Of a stretch of DNA of 64,000 bases, positions 48,291 through 59,429 are shown one piece after another; within the stretch, counting starts at the first letter, position 1; the number at the start of each line of letters is the position of its first letter. The notes below the pieces were generated by a model. That model ran no database searches. It was not told where the DNA came from and saw nothing but the letters and a program-made list of their open reading frames with translations. Both the position numbers and the translations under genes were made by a program. Source of the stretch: Branchiostoma floridae (Eukaryota > Chordata > Leptocardii > Amphioxiformes > Branchiostomatidae); assembly GCF_000003815.2 (NCBI RefSeq), contig NC_049980.1:13593570-13657569 (forward strand). Reading direction: 5' to 3'.

Positions 48291-48718
48291 AATTTCATGT
48301 TTTGGCGATTTCAATTTTGGTGAACATTTCAATTTTTGTGGCTTTTGGTGGAGATTTTAATTTTTGAATGGAAAGTCAAATAAGCAAAGTACTACATGAT
48401 GTTTGAAGAAAAACCATATAATTTTCAGAAGTACTCATCAGAGTAACACAGAAAGCCAACTAAAGTAACGGCAACTAATCCCCAAGGAGATTTTCCAGTG
48501 GCAAAGTTCTACGGTACGCGGTGGCAGTAGGACCGTCTGTCCGGCTGGTACGACTTTGCCACAGGGAAATCTGCTTGGAGATTTATGATAGCAAGTCCAT
48601 TCTAAGTTATCCTAAGTCACTTTGTTCTGAAGCCAAAGGCAGATATTCTCGCCGACTGAGAAAAGCTCAAATCAAAATCGGGGGTTGCTCCGCGATCACA
48701 GTTTAGTGAAAAGGAGCC

Positions 48719-51313
48719 TTACACACTATGACGGCGTTCAGGTGGCATTTTTGTAGACAATCCGTCGGTAGTAGGCATTTCTTGGCTAATGGACTTGTAA
48801 GCAGGGACTGTACAACATTCTTCGTATGTCTTTAAAACTCCAGCGGTACCCTTTGAGATGGCCTCCCCATACGCGCAAGTTCCTTCCTCCCTGTCCCTCG
48901 AGGGCATAGCCTGGTCCAAAGCAAATGTATTGTACATGTGTTGGGGATCGTCGCTCCTGCATGCCTTATAAGCGGCTCCCTTCTCGTACATGAACTTTGA
49001 AGTAGAGATCTTTGATTCTGTACCATACGCCCCTCTTGCGACCATGTCACGAAACTTCTGCTTCCTCACTCCAACTGTTCCATACCCTGTAGCGCCCGAC
49101 TTCTTTCTCACCTCACCTTCCCTTCTTGCGTAGCTCAGAGATTTGGAAAATGAAACGTGGTTTCCGTAATACGGATGGTTGGCGCCCTTCCTGATCACCC
49201 CCGGAAGAGCCACCTCTGCTCCTGCTGCGTAGAAAGTGGTGGCGTCATTGTCATCCTCTTGATCATCAGCTGCAGGGTCAGAGAGTCCAACGTTCTGGTA
49301 CCAGCCGTGCGTTACGGGCAGTGAGGATGGGCGTCGATTTGCATGTCCTGTCACGTTCTGGTAGCTGTAGTAGTACTCGTCCGGTATCTGCCAGTAGTCT
49401 TGGTAATTTGTTGGCAGCGAGTTTCGCCGATATCTTACATTAGGGCTGTTGGAGTAAAAGTAGTCGTCTGGGATAACCCAGTAGGTGTGGGGATCTCCTT
49501 CACTTGATTCCGGCTCGGAAGCATCCAGTGCAGGTGCGGAGTTCCTCCTATGTACATCAACAGTCGCAATACTGGTGCCCTCGTTTGATATCACCCATCT
49601 GCTGATAGAGGGTATGGGCTGTGACGCAGGATCAACCGCATTATCTGGTATCTCACAATAATGATTTCCTGGAGAATCCTCGGTAGTCTGGTTGCCCCAG
49701 CAAGAGGCGAACTGCGTCTTTACCAAGTGCACTATAGTCGCCGCGCTCAGAACGATTCCAGCTGAGACCAGAAGAACTATTTTGACTATCATCAGCACAC
49801 GGTATTGACCTCGTTCCGTTGGTGGTTGCGCTGTGATCTTGTTGTATGTCTGAGTAGGTGTCAGCAGTACATTCTCATCAACTGTTGTGAGAGAAGTCGC
49901 AGTGTGGACTGTCTCGTTACTGAAGGGGTTGTCGTCTCTTTCTCGACAAGCGACAGCATCTGAATTTTGTCTTTTCGGAGCGATGAGAAAGGACTTGATC
50001 AGGTTTGTCCCACTAATCAGAACACAGGTCACATTATCCAAGTTATCATCAGCATCTGAGACAGAATCTACCACAAGAGCGCCCAGACTTACCGCAGTGT
50101 CTTCATCCTTTGTAAAGGCAGCCAGTTGCAGAGTGTCTATTGAGTACTCTCCGGCAGCCAGGTCAAAACCAGCCGTTGCCTCCCCGAACCAAAACCGTTT
50201 ACACCAGCGGATGACATTGTTTTCATTTTCTGTATGTGTTTTGTTTGTGTAAGACATGATGATGAAAGGAAATCGGTATACCTGCTGTGTTTTGTTGTAG
50301 CCGCAAAGAGACATTTGGTCAGAAGAAGACAAAGGGATCGAATGCAGCGGGAGCGTACCGTTATGACCAAACCACACATGATATTCTGTAGTAATAGCAT
50401 TGCGCGCGGAGCAGATACTCAAGCTTCCCACTGCAACTCTGAATAATGACAAATCAGACAACAGCTGGACTTGCCATTTCACTGTGAGGGGAGTTCGATG
50501 CTGTGCTAGGAAGAGTCTAGTCCCGCTAAGACCGTAGGCTAGTTTGGGGGTTGGCCAACGAAAGTCCTTGGGAAGGCACAACAAATCATTGTTGTCGATG
50601 AACACGAAGCTGAGATTGGTTAGCGGCACAAACGCTGTCGTTGAGATGGTCTCTAGTGGGTTTGAACTCAAGTAAAGGTCGATTAGATTTGACAACCCCA
50701 AAAAACAGTCAGGACCTACGGATCGTATTAGGTTGTGGTCAAGTATCAGGCTGTCCAGGGCGTTCAGCTTTGCGAAGCTTCTTGGTTCTATGTATTCAAT
50801 CATGTTGTGTGAGAAAGACAAAACGACCAAGGAACCTGGAGATATTAAAGCAGTAAACCACTCATGTTTTATGCTTGTCAAGTTGTTGCAGCCTAGGTAC
50901 AACATTTGCAAGTTGACAAACGCATTCAGGCTCTTGGGCATCAAGTCAGTGATACCTCCATCAAAAATACTTAAGTATTTTACCCTTGAGTTGTTGCAAG
51001 AATTCAGTGCCTCTGATGATAAAACTCCAAAGAAATGACCTCGAACAGTTAGCCAAGCGCTCTCTCGGTCGTACGAAACAGTATCCGAGACCGAACTATT
51101 TGATTTTCTTGTGCATAAGAAACAAGACCTTGATGCGAGGGGGTCGGCAAAAGCAACTCCGTGTGAGTAGACGTAATATACATGATTCTGCCATGATTCA
51201 CCGGTAGGAATACAGCGCTCGATGTCAGTCACTTTGCAGTCCGGAAAACATTCTTGAGCTAAGGCTGCACTTGAAACCACCAGGACGAGAAGTATCATGA
51301 CCTCGTATGCCAT
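48719..51313 (-). CDS. Leucine-rich-repeat single-pass receptor with tyrosine-rich tail (864 aa)
   Basis: Single-exon gene. Residues 1-19 form a signal peptide (MAYEVMILLVLVVSSAALA). A Cys-containing N-terminal region follows, then about six LRRs at roughly 112-260 (for example LVVLSFSHNMIEYIEPRSF and LDSLILDHNLIRSVGPDCF). An ectodomain of unknown type follows (about 265-500), with several N-glycosylation sequons and no clear LRRCT cap. The transmembrane helix is at about 503-528 (VLMIVKIVLLVSAGIVLSAA). The tail of about 335 aa is rich in tyrosine and carries three related motifs: YCEIPDN (near 553), YWVIPDDYFYS (near 611) and YWQIPDEYYYS (near 640). The role is probably surface recognition or adhesion with phosphotyrosine signalling; this is inference. 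The start is the first ATG and gives the signal peptide. Minisatellites flank the gene on both sides. Confidence 0.9.
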   Translation of the reverse strand: MAYEVMILLVLVVSSAALAQECFPDCKVTDIERCIPTGESWQNHVYYVYSHGVAFADPLASRSCFLCTRKSNSSVSDTVSYDRESAWLTVRGHFFGVLSSEALNSCNNSRVKYLSIFDGGITDLMPKSLNAFVNLQMLYLGCNNLTSIKHEWFTALISPGSLVVLSFSHNMIEYIEPRSFAKLNALDSLILDHNLIRSVGPDCFLGLSNLIDLYLSSNPLETISTTAFVPLTNLSFVFIDNNDLLCLPKDFRWPTPKLAYGLSGTRLFLAQHRTPLTVKWQVQLLSDLSLFRVAVGSLSICSARNAITTEYHVWFGHNGTLPLHSIPLSSSDQMSLCGYNKTQQVYRFPFIIMSYTNKTHTENENNVIRWCKRFWFGEATAGFDLAAGEYSIDTLQLAAFTKDEDTAVSLGALVVDSVSDADDNLDNVTCVLISGTNLIKSFLIAPKRQNSDAVACRERDDNPFSNETVHTATSLTTVDENVLLTPTQTYNKITAQPPTERGQYRVLMIVKIVLLVSAGIVLSAATIVHLVKTQFASCWGNQTTEDSPGNHYCEIPDNAVDPASQPIPSISRWVISNEGTSIATVDVHRRNSAPALDASEPESSEGDPHTYWVIPDDYFYSNSPNVRYRRNSLPTNYQDYWQIPDEYYYSYQNVTGHANRRPSSLPVTHGWYQNVGLSDPAADDQEDDNDATTFYAAGAEVALPGVIRKGANHPYYGNHVSFSKSLSYARREGEVRKKSGATGYGTVGVRKQKFRDMVARGAYGTESKISTSKFMYEKGAAYKACRSDDPQHMYNTFALDQAMPSRDREEGTCAYGEAISKGTAGVLKTYEECCTVPAYKSISQEMPTTDGLSTKMPPERRHSV

Positions 51314-52674
51314 TATTCACAACCACTTAAGCAAGGGGATCATGAGAACTTACAACACATGCTAACTTCTCATTTCGGATGAAAACAGGAGGCAATAAAC
51401 TAATGACTTTGTGAATGAACCGTGCAATCTATGCACCGCTGGCAACAAGTGTGATTTCAAGGCTTGAATTTTGTCCGAATATTGCAGCCTTACGTAGAAA
51501 ATATGCCTTCTGCCTTTTTTATGGTTTACCAGGGGTTTTAGTTGCGCTTTAGGCAAGGTAAAGTTAAACGAAACATTGAAATCGTTAAATCTAACTAAAA
51601 GATACAAAGGTTCAGTTGCTGTGTGTACTTATTTGTCAGGCAGGAAATGATGTTCAGTTTGTTCTCTGGGATGAGACCGAACGTATGGAGCCTTGCAGCG
51701 GAAGTCGATGCCAATTGGCTATGTCTTTCATGTAGCTATTTCTATTTCTCCCCCGGTAAAACAATGAGACAACCACTTTAAAACTATACAAAACCACCAA
51801 CTTTCAAGTTAGATTACACAGTTCCTACCCTTAGTCACGCCAATTTTCAGTCGTGGTCCCACAGTTCGCTCTGAACCTCTATTGTCTGAATAAGAGTATT
51901 CTTTATACCTGTTTGGCTGGGCTGTGTGGATTTGTAGATTAGCTATGGTTACAGATGTTTGGAGACTCGATGTGCAGCGCTCACTCTCCCGTACGTGTAC
52001 ACTGATGGACAGTTATGCCGCCGTATGGCCTTTATACAGCATCTCAGAAATGGTTTCGTACAGTCTGACGTCCAATAAGTGTGTCGGCACGAACACTACG
52101 CTTACTTCATTTCATGAATTTATGGGAAAGAAAGGATGAATTGTCTGGGAGGCGAGCAACCAGTATATGCGACACTTTCCTAATTATGATTGTGAAGAAA
52201 AAATAGAAAAAAGGCTACAGCAAGTAAATTTCGTGGATGCCATCCCCTGCCGATTGCGAGAAAAAACAAAATTGGCAAATAAACAAGATGCGCAAATTTT
52301 CAAACAAAAATCACATCAATAAGATTTTAAGTGGCACAGTATAATAGAAAAGCACATCATCATTTAATGTATAACACAACTACTCTCAAGGCTGCACACT
52401 AGTGCTACTTTCCACAGCTACACTCAAGGCTACCACATTTATATCACTTTATAACGTACAACATTAAAAAAATAGCGAAGGTGAGTTGGTAACCATGTGC
52501 ATGTGGTTTATAGTCGTCAAACTGGACGGTCTTATCATAGGATTCATAAGTAAACAAAATAAACACTATGTTACAATACCGTCACACTTACATTGAAAAA
52601 AAAACGTTTTACATGGCTTTAAAGTATTGCCAAGAAACATTTTCCCTAAAAATGAAATGGACTCTCCCAAGCCA
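51314..52674. other. Upstream region of the LRR receptor
   Basis: Should hold the receptor promoter and 5' untranslated region. No clear promoter motif or second gene is visible. Confidence 0.3.
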
Positions 52675-52845
52675 TTCGAAAATTGAAATCGCCACGAAAA
52701 TTGAAATCTCCACGAACTAAAATTGAAATCGCCACCAAAATTGAAATCGCCACCAAAATTGAAATCGCCATGAAAATTGAAATCGCAACCAAAATTGAAA
52801 TCGCCAACAAAATTGAAATCGCCACTAAAAGTGAAAATACGCCAC
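52675..52845. repeat. 18-bp minisatellite, unit GCCACCAAAATTGAAATC
   Basis: About nine head-to-tail copies with few changes (CGCCAC/CGCAAC/CGCCAA variants). Open frames on both strands here are pure repeat translation. It is in inverted orientation relative to the related array at 47565-48370. Confidence 0.93.
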
Positions 52846-53515
52846 CAAACTGTCTTTCCAAGACATTTCCGCGTCACCACGACCAGATTTTTTCTCCTAG
52901 CTGCATCTAAATTTCGTTATTTCGTTGTTTCGCTGATTTTTAAGTTAACACACGAGTCGAAACGAAATCAGATGTCAAAGATGATAACGTATCTGAGGGT
53001 ATATTTTGAAGCAAGAATACCCCGTCTCCTGGAGGTACACAAACGTCAAGTCTCCCAACCCCGCCGATCAAAATAGTGTATAGCTACCACAAAAGGAGGC
53101 CAGTACAGCTAAAGATCATAGCCTGTGACCTGGCTTGAATAGAAGAGAGCAGAGAGACCAGGCTGATGCTTTTATCAACGCCTGGCAACCGGCCACCCCC
53201 AGATAGAAGAAGAGAAATTTGAGTGAAAAATATTTCATTCTATTCAGGCTCAAATCATGCATGAGACGAACCAATCATTCACGCCTTCAAAGAAGACGGC
53301 GATGGGGGGACAACGAGTCGTGTTCAACACCGCCGTGGTGGATGATGGGATCTCTTTGATCTCTCAGACCTCTGCTCGCTCTCTTCCACTTGATTATAAC
53401 AGACAGTTCAAACCACTGGAAAACACAACTTGCCGTACTAAAGAGTAGTGGTTATCTGTTGGTTCGAGTCGAGTGAAATTGTGTTAAACTCTCCTTAATC
53501 ACGTAGAACAACAAC

Positions 53516-56500
53516 ATGGTTTGTAGGGTAACCATCTTGTGTTTGAGGATGGTGGTCCAGGTCTACATGGTGACAGCACAGATGCAAGACGGGGAAAAGA
53601 TTCCTTATCGTTGTTTTGGACAAGCAGGCAGCTTTGGATGGTCCGGGGATTGCGCTTGTAGGTAAGCTATGTCTTTCAAAACAATCCAATGTGTTACAAA
53701 ATAAAAGCAAAAGTATTCTAAACTCTTTATATAGTCCATTACAGTTCTGCATTGAAAACGATACCTTTTGTTTACGCCTTGCATGCCGTTCATGATGTAA
53801 AAATGATTCTTTTTCAAAGAACACTCCACTTGCTAATATGAGATATGACGTAATATTCTGCGAGTCTTTTGTCACTTTACAAGATCACAAAGGCAAAAAA
53901 ACTGTTCCGCTAAGAAAAGTACGGTGATGAAAGACCGAGATCTGGTTATAGGCAATATCTATTAATCCTTCTTCCCGTTCTATTTTCCGGGACACAGCAC
54001 CATGTTGCCATGGGCAATGGACAATAGCATCCCGCAAACCAACCAACAACTAGTGGACGAGATGCAGAACATCAAGGCAAGACTAGACCAGCTCGAGGCG
54101 GTGACAGCGCAGATCACCTCGTCAGGAAGTCAGCAAAATACAGGACCAGCTACTGACAGCCGGTTGGACAGCCGAGTGGACAGCAGAGTGGACAGCAGAG
54201 TGGACAGCGCTGCCACAGCACGTACAGCAGTGCAGACGACACCAGCGGCGGACACGTCATCCACCGCGGGAAGTGATGTTGCCATCAGTGACAGCCCACA
54301 ACCATCAGCTATCTACACAGCCGCGCCGACTCAAGGTGGGCTATGTTGGAATATGATATGATATGATATGAGGTATCTAGTTGTATATCCAGTCTTTGAA
54401 GCGAAATGCTTAATGCATGCGTTTATCTGTATCTAAAATGGAGCTGACTTTAGCTTGAGCTCTCCTAAAGACACACCACAAGACTGTTATATCTTTTGTT
54501 TGTTTGAACGCAGGCCGCTTTTCCTTGAGGTCATGAGGGAAGGGGCAAGGGTCAGACAACAAAGAAGATACAGTTTACATAGTTTAAAGTCTTTTTGATT
54601 AGTCTTTTTATGTATAGGAATAAAATGATAAAATGATATGGGCATTTTAGAACCTGCATGTATTTTAGGCTTATACTTAGTCCTATAAAGTGCGTTGTAA
54701 TTAACATGAAACTAGAGTTCGGGGACCTCATACCTCCATGAAATATCTATTGCTTTTTTGTGGATGGTATGTATGTTTATAGTCGGTTGTATTTGAGAGT
54801 AATGGTTATAAATGTTATGGGAAAGTAGTGGTGTATTTATTTAATGACACAGAGGATGTCCATCTGATTAGTAATTATTAAAATGTGACACTTAATTGTG
54901 TAATGTGCGCTTAAGAGGTCGACGGCATATGGTAGCGTGGTGTTCCTTAAGCTTGATGTTTGGCATTTAAACTGTCTAAGGTTGTCAGCATTATTGAGGT
55001 TCGACTATGTGCCTCAGAGCGGTGTGGTGGGAGGAATTTGGGAAACTCAGAAAGAAGAAGGGATGTGGCCAACTTTATTCGTTCGTTTATTCGTTTATTC
55101 AGAAAAGAATCAGCATCGCAGTTTGTAAGAACAAACTGAATATCACTGATTTTGTACAAATTTTCAACATGTTGACTACAAAATATCTGTATATACATCC
55201 ATTAAACAAATTACAGTACATGATGGTACAACAAAGTACAACTTTAGTCAGATGGTGATTTGATTTTCCACCAATATGTCATAACATCAGCTGTTCACAC
55301 GGTACAAAAATGAGATGCACACTTTCCTCTGATAGCCCTACATCAACTGTAAGATGAATACTTGGCGCCAACCCCGTCTGCTAAAAAAACAAGTACCATT
55401 GGCTACGAAAGAGACAACTAACAACTGTCCCTTATCGTAACGAAATCAGAACATCTGTATCGCCCATAAAACTTCTGACACCCAACCCATCTAAGATGAG
55501 AGGACCTAATGGCATTTTAATCACCATGTCACTCAAATCAGCAGTACAGTATGTGAGACATCCATACCTGTTAAGCATTACCGTTAAATGTACCTCAACT
55601 TCTTACAATTATACTTACGCTTCACATCTCCATGATATCCTAAGCAGACATAAATAAAACTAATTATCATATTTAAAAAAACTCGGGGTTCCCCAAACAG
55701 CTGTCATACAAATCACCTCACTATCTGCTTGGAGCTAAGCCCATTAACAAACACTTAAAGCACGATGCCTGTTCCAATATATCGCAGATATAGGGGGATT
55801 TCTGATATTATTACATCGATTATAACGACAGATACGGCGCCCCAAATCACATCGATTCGAGCTTTCATCACAGCCCACCACCACAACAAGTATGAAATAA
55901 ATCCATCCAGCTGTTCTTGAGTAATCTTGTACACAGACAGAGACACATAACAGAAAATATAACCTCCATGACATTTCATGGAGGTAACTACTGTGCCAAC
56001 TGTTACAAATATTTCAAACAGTCCTAAGCAGACATAAATAAAACTACTGGGGGTTCCCCAAACAGCTGTCACCTCACTATCTGCTTGCAGCTAAGCCCAT
56101 TAACAAACACATACAGCACGATGCCTGTACCAATATATCTCAAATATAGGGGTGATTTCTGATATTATTACATCGATTATAACGACAGATACGACTCCCA
56201 AGATCTCATCGATTCGAGCTTTCATCACACCCCACCAACACAACAAGTATGAAACCAATCCATCCAGCCGTTCTTGAGTAATCATCTACACAGACAGAGA
56301 CACATAACAGAAAATATAACCTCCATTCCATGACATTTCATGGAGGTAATAGGAACATCAAATCAAAATGACAGTTGAACGTGATCATTCTTGACTATCA
56401 GCTGCCAGTTCTGCGCCTTGATGAAGTTAGTGATGGTAGGAGATGTTACGGTCCCTGCCCTGTTAGGGGGAGCTGTCGTAGATTTATCAGGCGAAGTAAA

Positions 56501-59429
56501 TCGCCTTAGTCATGGTCCTGCCCGGACTCACGCAGGGCACGCGGCTAAAACGTACTCCAGAACATTCTGTGAGACATGTTTTTTTTTCTATAAACAATAG
56601 TGACGTATATACGTGCGCGGGGTTCTTTGTGACGACAAACTAATAAACGGACAAATCGTACGTGATCTAAAACTTCGTACACGGAGACTAAGGGCAAATG
56701 CACAGGCTGGAATTTGCTATATGAACGTCTAACTTACCGTTTGTCTTACCGCGTACCGAAGCCAAGTAGTTCTAAAGGTGAACTTGTATCAAAGGGCAAA
56801 GCGACTAAACAAAAACACTGTGAACATTACCTTCAGAAGTACGGACTGTCATTCATGTATATATACATATGAATCTGTTTTTGATAAATGTTTTCTAGAC
56901 GCATGTGACTGTTCGTTTTCTTTTAGCCGTGGCGGCCGTCCCGACCCCTGGGTACTACTGGGACCTGTCAGGCAAGTGTAATCCGCAAGGGTCGTCCCAG
57001 AAACAGTGTAACAAGTCCTGTCGGTCCAAGATGGTGTATGCTAACACCGGAAATAGAACTGGCGTCGCTTCCGGGAGTCTGTACCTTGTTGCTAACGACA
57101 GAAGTGGGGCCAGTTCAACTTCTAACCTGCAGCCATGCGCCATTAAGACCGGTAAGGAACTATAAAACGTAGAAGCAATATTTTCACATCAACTTTGGCC
57201 AGTATTTTTTTTTTCAAATCCTTTGCTGTGCTGTCTGTATTCAATCAGATGCTGCTTGTTTTCACATATTCGGCACTCATTCAGACAGCAAAGTAACTTT
57301 ACGTTGGATGCTCATTGTCTTTTCGTTTCCCCTTTTCATCGCCAATCAATGTTGCAGATAGGAAGCGGAAGGATTTCATCGACTTCGGCAGTTTCCGTGG
57401 CAGCTGCCCCGCTCAGCCCGAGCTGTGCCGAGATGGCCTCACGCTGGCGGTGTGGATGAAGTGAGGGACCATTGCCACTCATTTTCAAATCCCATTTTTC
57501 CCATCTAAGGTCACAGTAAATATACTGGATGACGCCTGCGCAATTTTAACCTAAAACAACAGAGTAATTTCCGTCCTCTTTGGCTATGGACCAAATGACT
57601 ATAATCCATAAAAATTGGAAGATATGCTAGGTAGCATTGAGTATACTTGTAGGAGCGCTACTAGTGAGGTAGCCAACTTCACAAGGCCTTATTAGTTATG
57701 GTGATACTAGGCTACTGAAGTGTCAATTTTCGCACTTCTTAAACACATGATTAAAAGAGATGATGTGTTTTGGTGGCTGTGTCACGCTGTTTTGTCGCAC
57801 CAAATCGTCTTATCTTGCACAAATCGCATTGTAAAATCAAAACATCATGACTAATCATGACATACTGAAATGCAGTTTTTGTCAATACAATTAACGTGTC
57901 ACCAATCGATTTTTACGTTTCTGACTGCTTGTAACATAGGATGCAGAGGAAAGACAACACATACGGTGACGGACAGAACCCGGATCTGTACTTCATCAGT
58001 ACGGGCGGACAGACCAGGTCCAGTCGGGGCTTCTCCGTGTCGGCGGAGTGGATCTCCATGCCGTCTGTAGCCTACAGGTGGGACTCCGTGGGAGGAATGG
58101 AGTAATGTGATAATGCTTTAATGGTGATGTTAATATTACTTTAGAAAATCTTAAGTGTAATTCAATTTCTTACAATTTTATTGAAAGGTAACGATATTGA
58201 CTACAAAGACGTCAAATATGTCGAAAATCTATCAATGCTGTTAACAGATGGTACGTGCATTCAGTCGAATTTGGCTGATTTTCAAAGATATGTAGATAGA
58301 ATAAATAAAACCTAGGCGGTCGTGATCATTAATAGTGCAATGATATTCGTCAATGATAAATGTATATATTATGCAAATCAAATTTTATATTTCAAACCAT
58401 TCAAACTTTATATCTTCATAACGCCTGTACCACAGGTTCGCCCTTTGCACAACTATCCGGGATTTTGACGGTGTGTGGTTCCAGTGCACCCATGATGTCC
58501 CCGACGGTACCTGGTTTCACTTTGTGTTCACCTGGAACAAGCAGACAATGCTCAAAGTACGAACTATCGTCATTGCCTCCTTGTAAAGAGGTTTTGTTTT
58601 CGGCGTGTCTGTATGTTTGCGTTCATGTGTGCTCGTCCGGACGTTTGTATTCTAGTGTGTTTGTATTAATTTTTCTATTATACAGTACTTTCGGTAGAGT
58701 AACATAAAGTAAGTGGAAATGTGTGATCTCAAATGTCTTGCAAGAGTCACAGCAGTGAAGCTCAGAGGTGGTAAAACTAGTCGTTTATCAGACATGACTG
58801 AAATTACAGGTAAAGGGGAATGAATTACACTACTAATCAACAGGGAAGTAGTGATTTTGGTAGTCTTTTAGCGTTTTCGCAGTTAAATTTTCCATCTACT
58901 AGTCACGTTCACCGTTGATGGGCAGGAGTAGATACTACTGTTATATCGGAATTATCAACATATGATTAATGACATACAAATTAAAAAGGACATTTGAGAA
59001 ACACTATAATTCACGGAGGCTAAATTTTCTATACATGCTCAGATGGAGTAATGTAGCAATCGGTGAAGACCGGAACAACGACACACTTACAATGCAATTA
59101 CATTTCAATGACGGTCCCTTGGCAACTTTACATGTATTTAGTTATCAATCTGTGAGGTTAATGGACTTGTTTTGTATTGTTTTCCAATGACTCACACGAA
59201 CTTTTGTTGTTTTTCTGCAAAGGTTTACATTGGAGGGAATCTGAGTGGACAAACTAAAGGCCTTCTTTCCGGTGGATCTGGTAAACTGTGGTACAGCAAC
59301 CTGACACTGGGGAGGCCAAACAACTTACGGAACAGCCACCACGCCTCTGCAGCTTACAGCAACTTGAAGATTTTTGAGCGAGAACTCAGTGCTGTGGAGG
59401 TGTCCGCTTTGTACAATAGCGAACGATGA
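53516..59429 (+). CDS. Secreted or anchored protein with C-terminal LamG-like domain (425 aa, seven exons)
   Basis: Exons: 53516-53661, 53998-54335, 56927-57151, 57358-57460, 57940-58077, 58436-58556, 59223-59429. All introns are GT-AG with matching phases; total 1278 nt. Residues 1-22 form a leader-like stretch (MVCRVTILCLRMVVQVYMVT), then a short Cys-rich piece. Exon 2 gives a probable coiled coil (QQLVDEMQNIKARLDQLEAV), a DSRV repeat and a Ser/Thr/Pro-rich stalk. Residues from about 200 to 425 form a laminin-G/pentraxin-like jelly roll: GSLYLV, KDFIDFGSF, CRDGLTLAVWMK, WFHFVFTWNKQTMLKVYIGG, LTLGRPN and YSNLKIFERELSAVEVSALY. Such domains bind glycans or proteins outside the cell. The ligand is unknown. 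Whether the N-terminus is cleaved or is a membrane anchor is unclear. Confidence 0.85.
54160..54212 (+). repeat. Coding minisatellite (DSRV repeat)
   Basis: Four in-frame copies of a 12-bp unit, GACAGCCGAGTG-like, inside exon 2 of the LamG gene, encoding DSRLDSRVDSRVDSRVDS. In-frame length change is to be expected between individuals. Confidence 0.85.
55638..56349. repeat. Tandem duplication of about 330-350 bp in a LamG-gene intron
   Basis: Copy 1 is 55638-55990 and copy 2 is 56023-56349, about 90% alike by eye. Each starts CCTAAGCAGACATAAATAAA and ends with a hairpin, CCTCCATGACATTTCATGG or its variant. The minus strand of each reads ITQE(Q/R)LDG...; this is repeat sequence, not a gene. 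Confidence 0.85.

Larger units (their letters stand above)
47565..48370. repeat. Degenerate 18-bp minisatellite, split by a gap and a SINE
   Basis: Variants of CATTTCAATTTTGGTGGA and GGCGATTTTGATTTT from 47565 to about 48035 and again at 48285-48370. This is the opposite-strand form of the cleaner array at 52675-52845. The 100-N gap and a tRNA-like insertion interrupt it. Confidence 0.75.

Noticed and set aside
52566-52910. Open frames with DFNF or KIEIAT repeats
   Set aside because: Translations of the 18-bp minisatellite on each strand.
55744-56285. Frames with ITQE(Q/R)LDG and hydrophobic stretches
   Set aside because: Both lie in the tandem-duplicated intron repeat; repeat translation, not a membrane protein.
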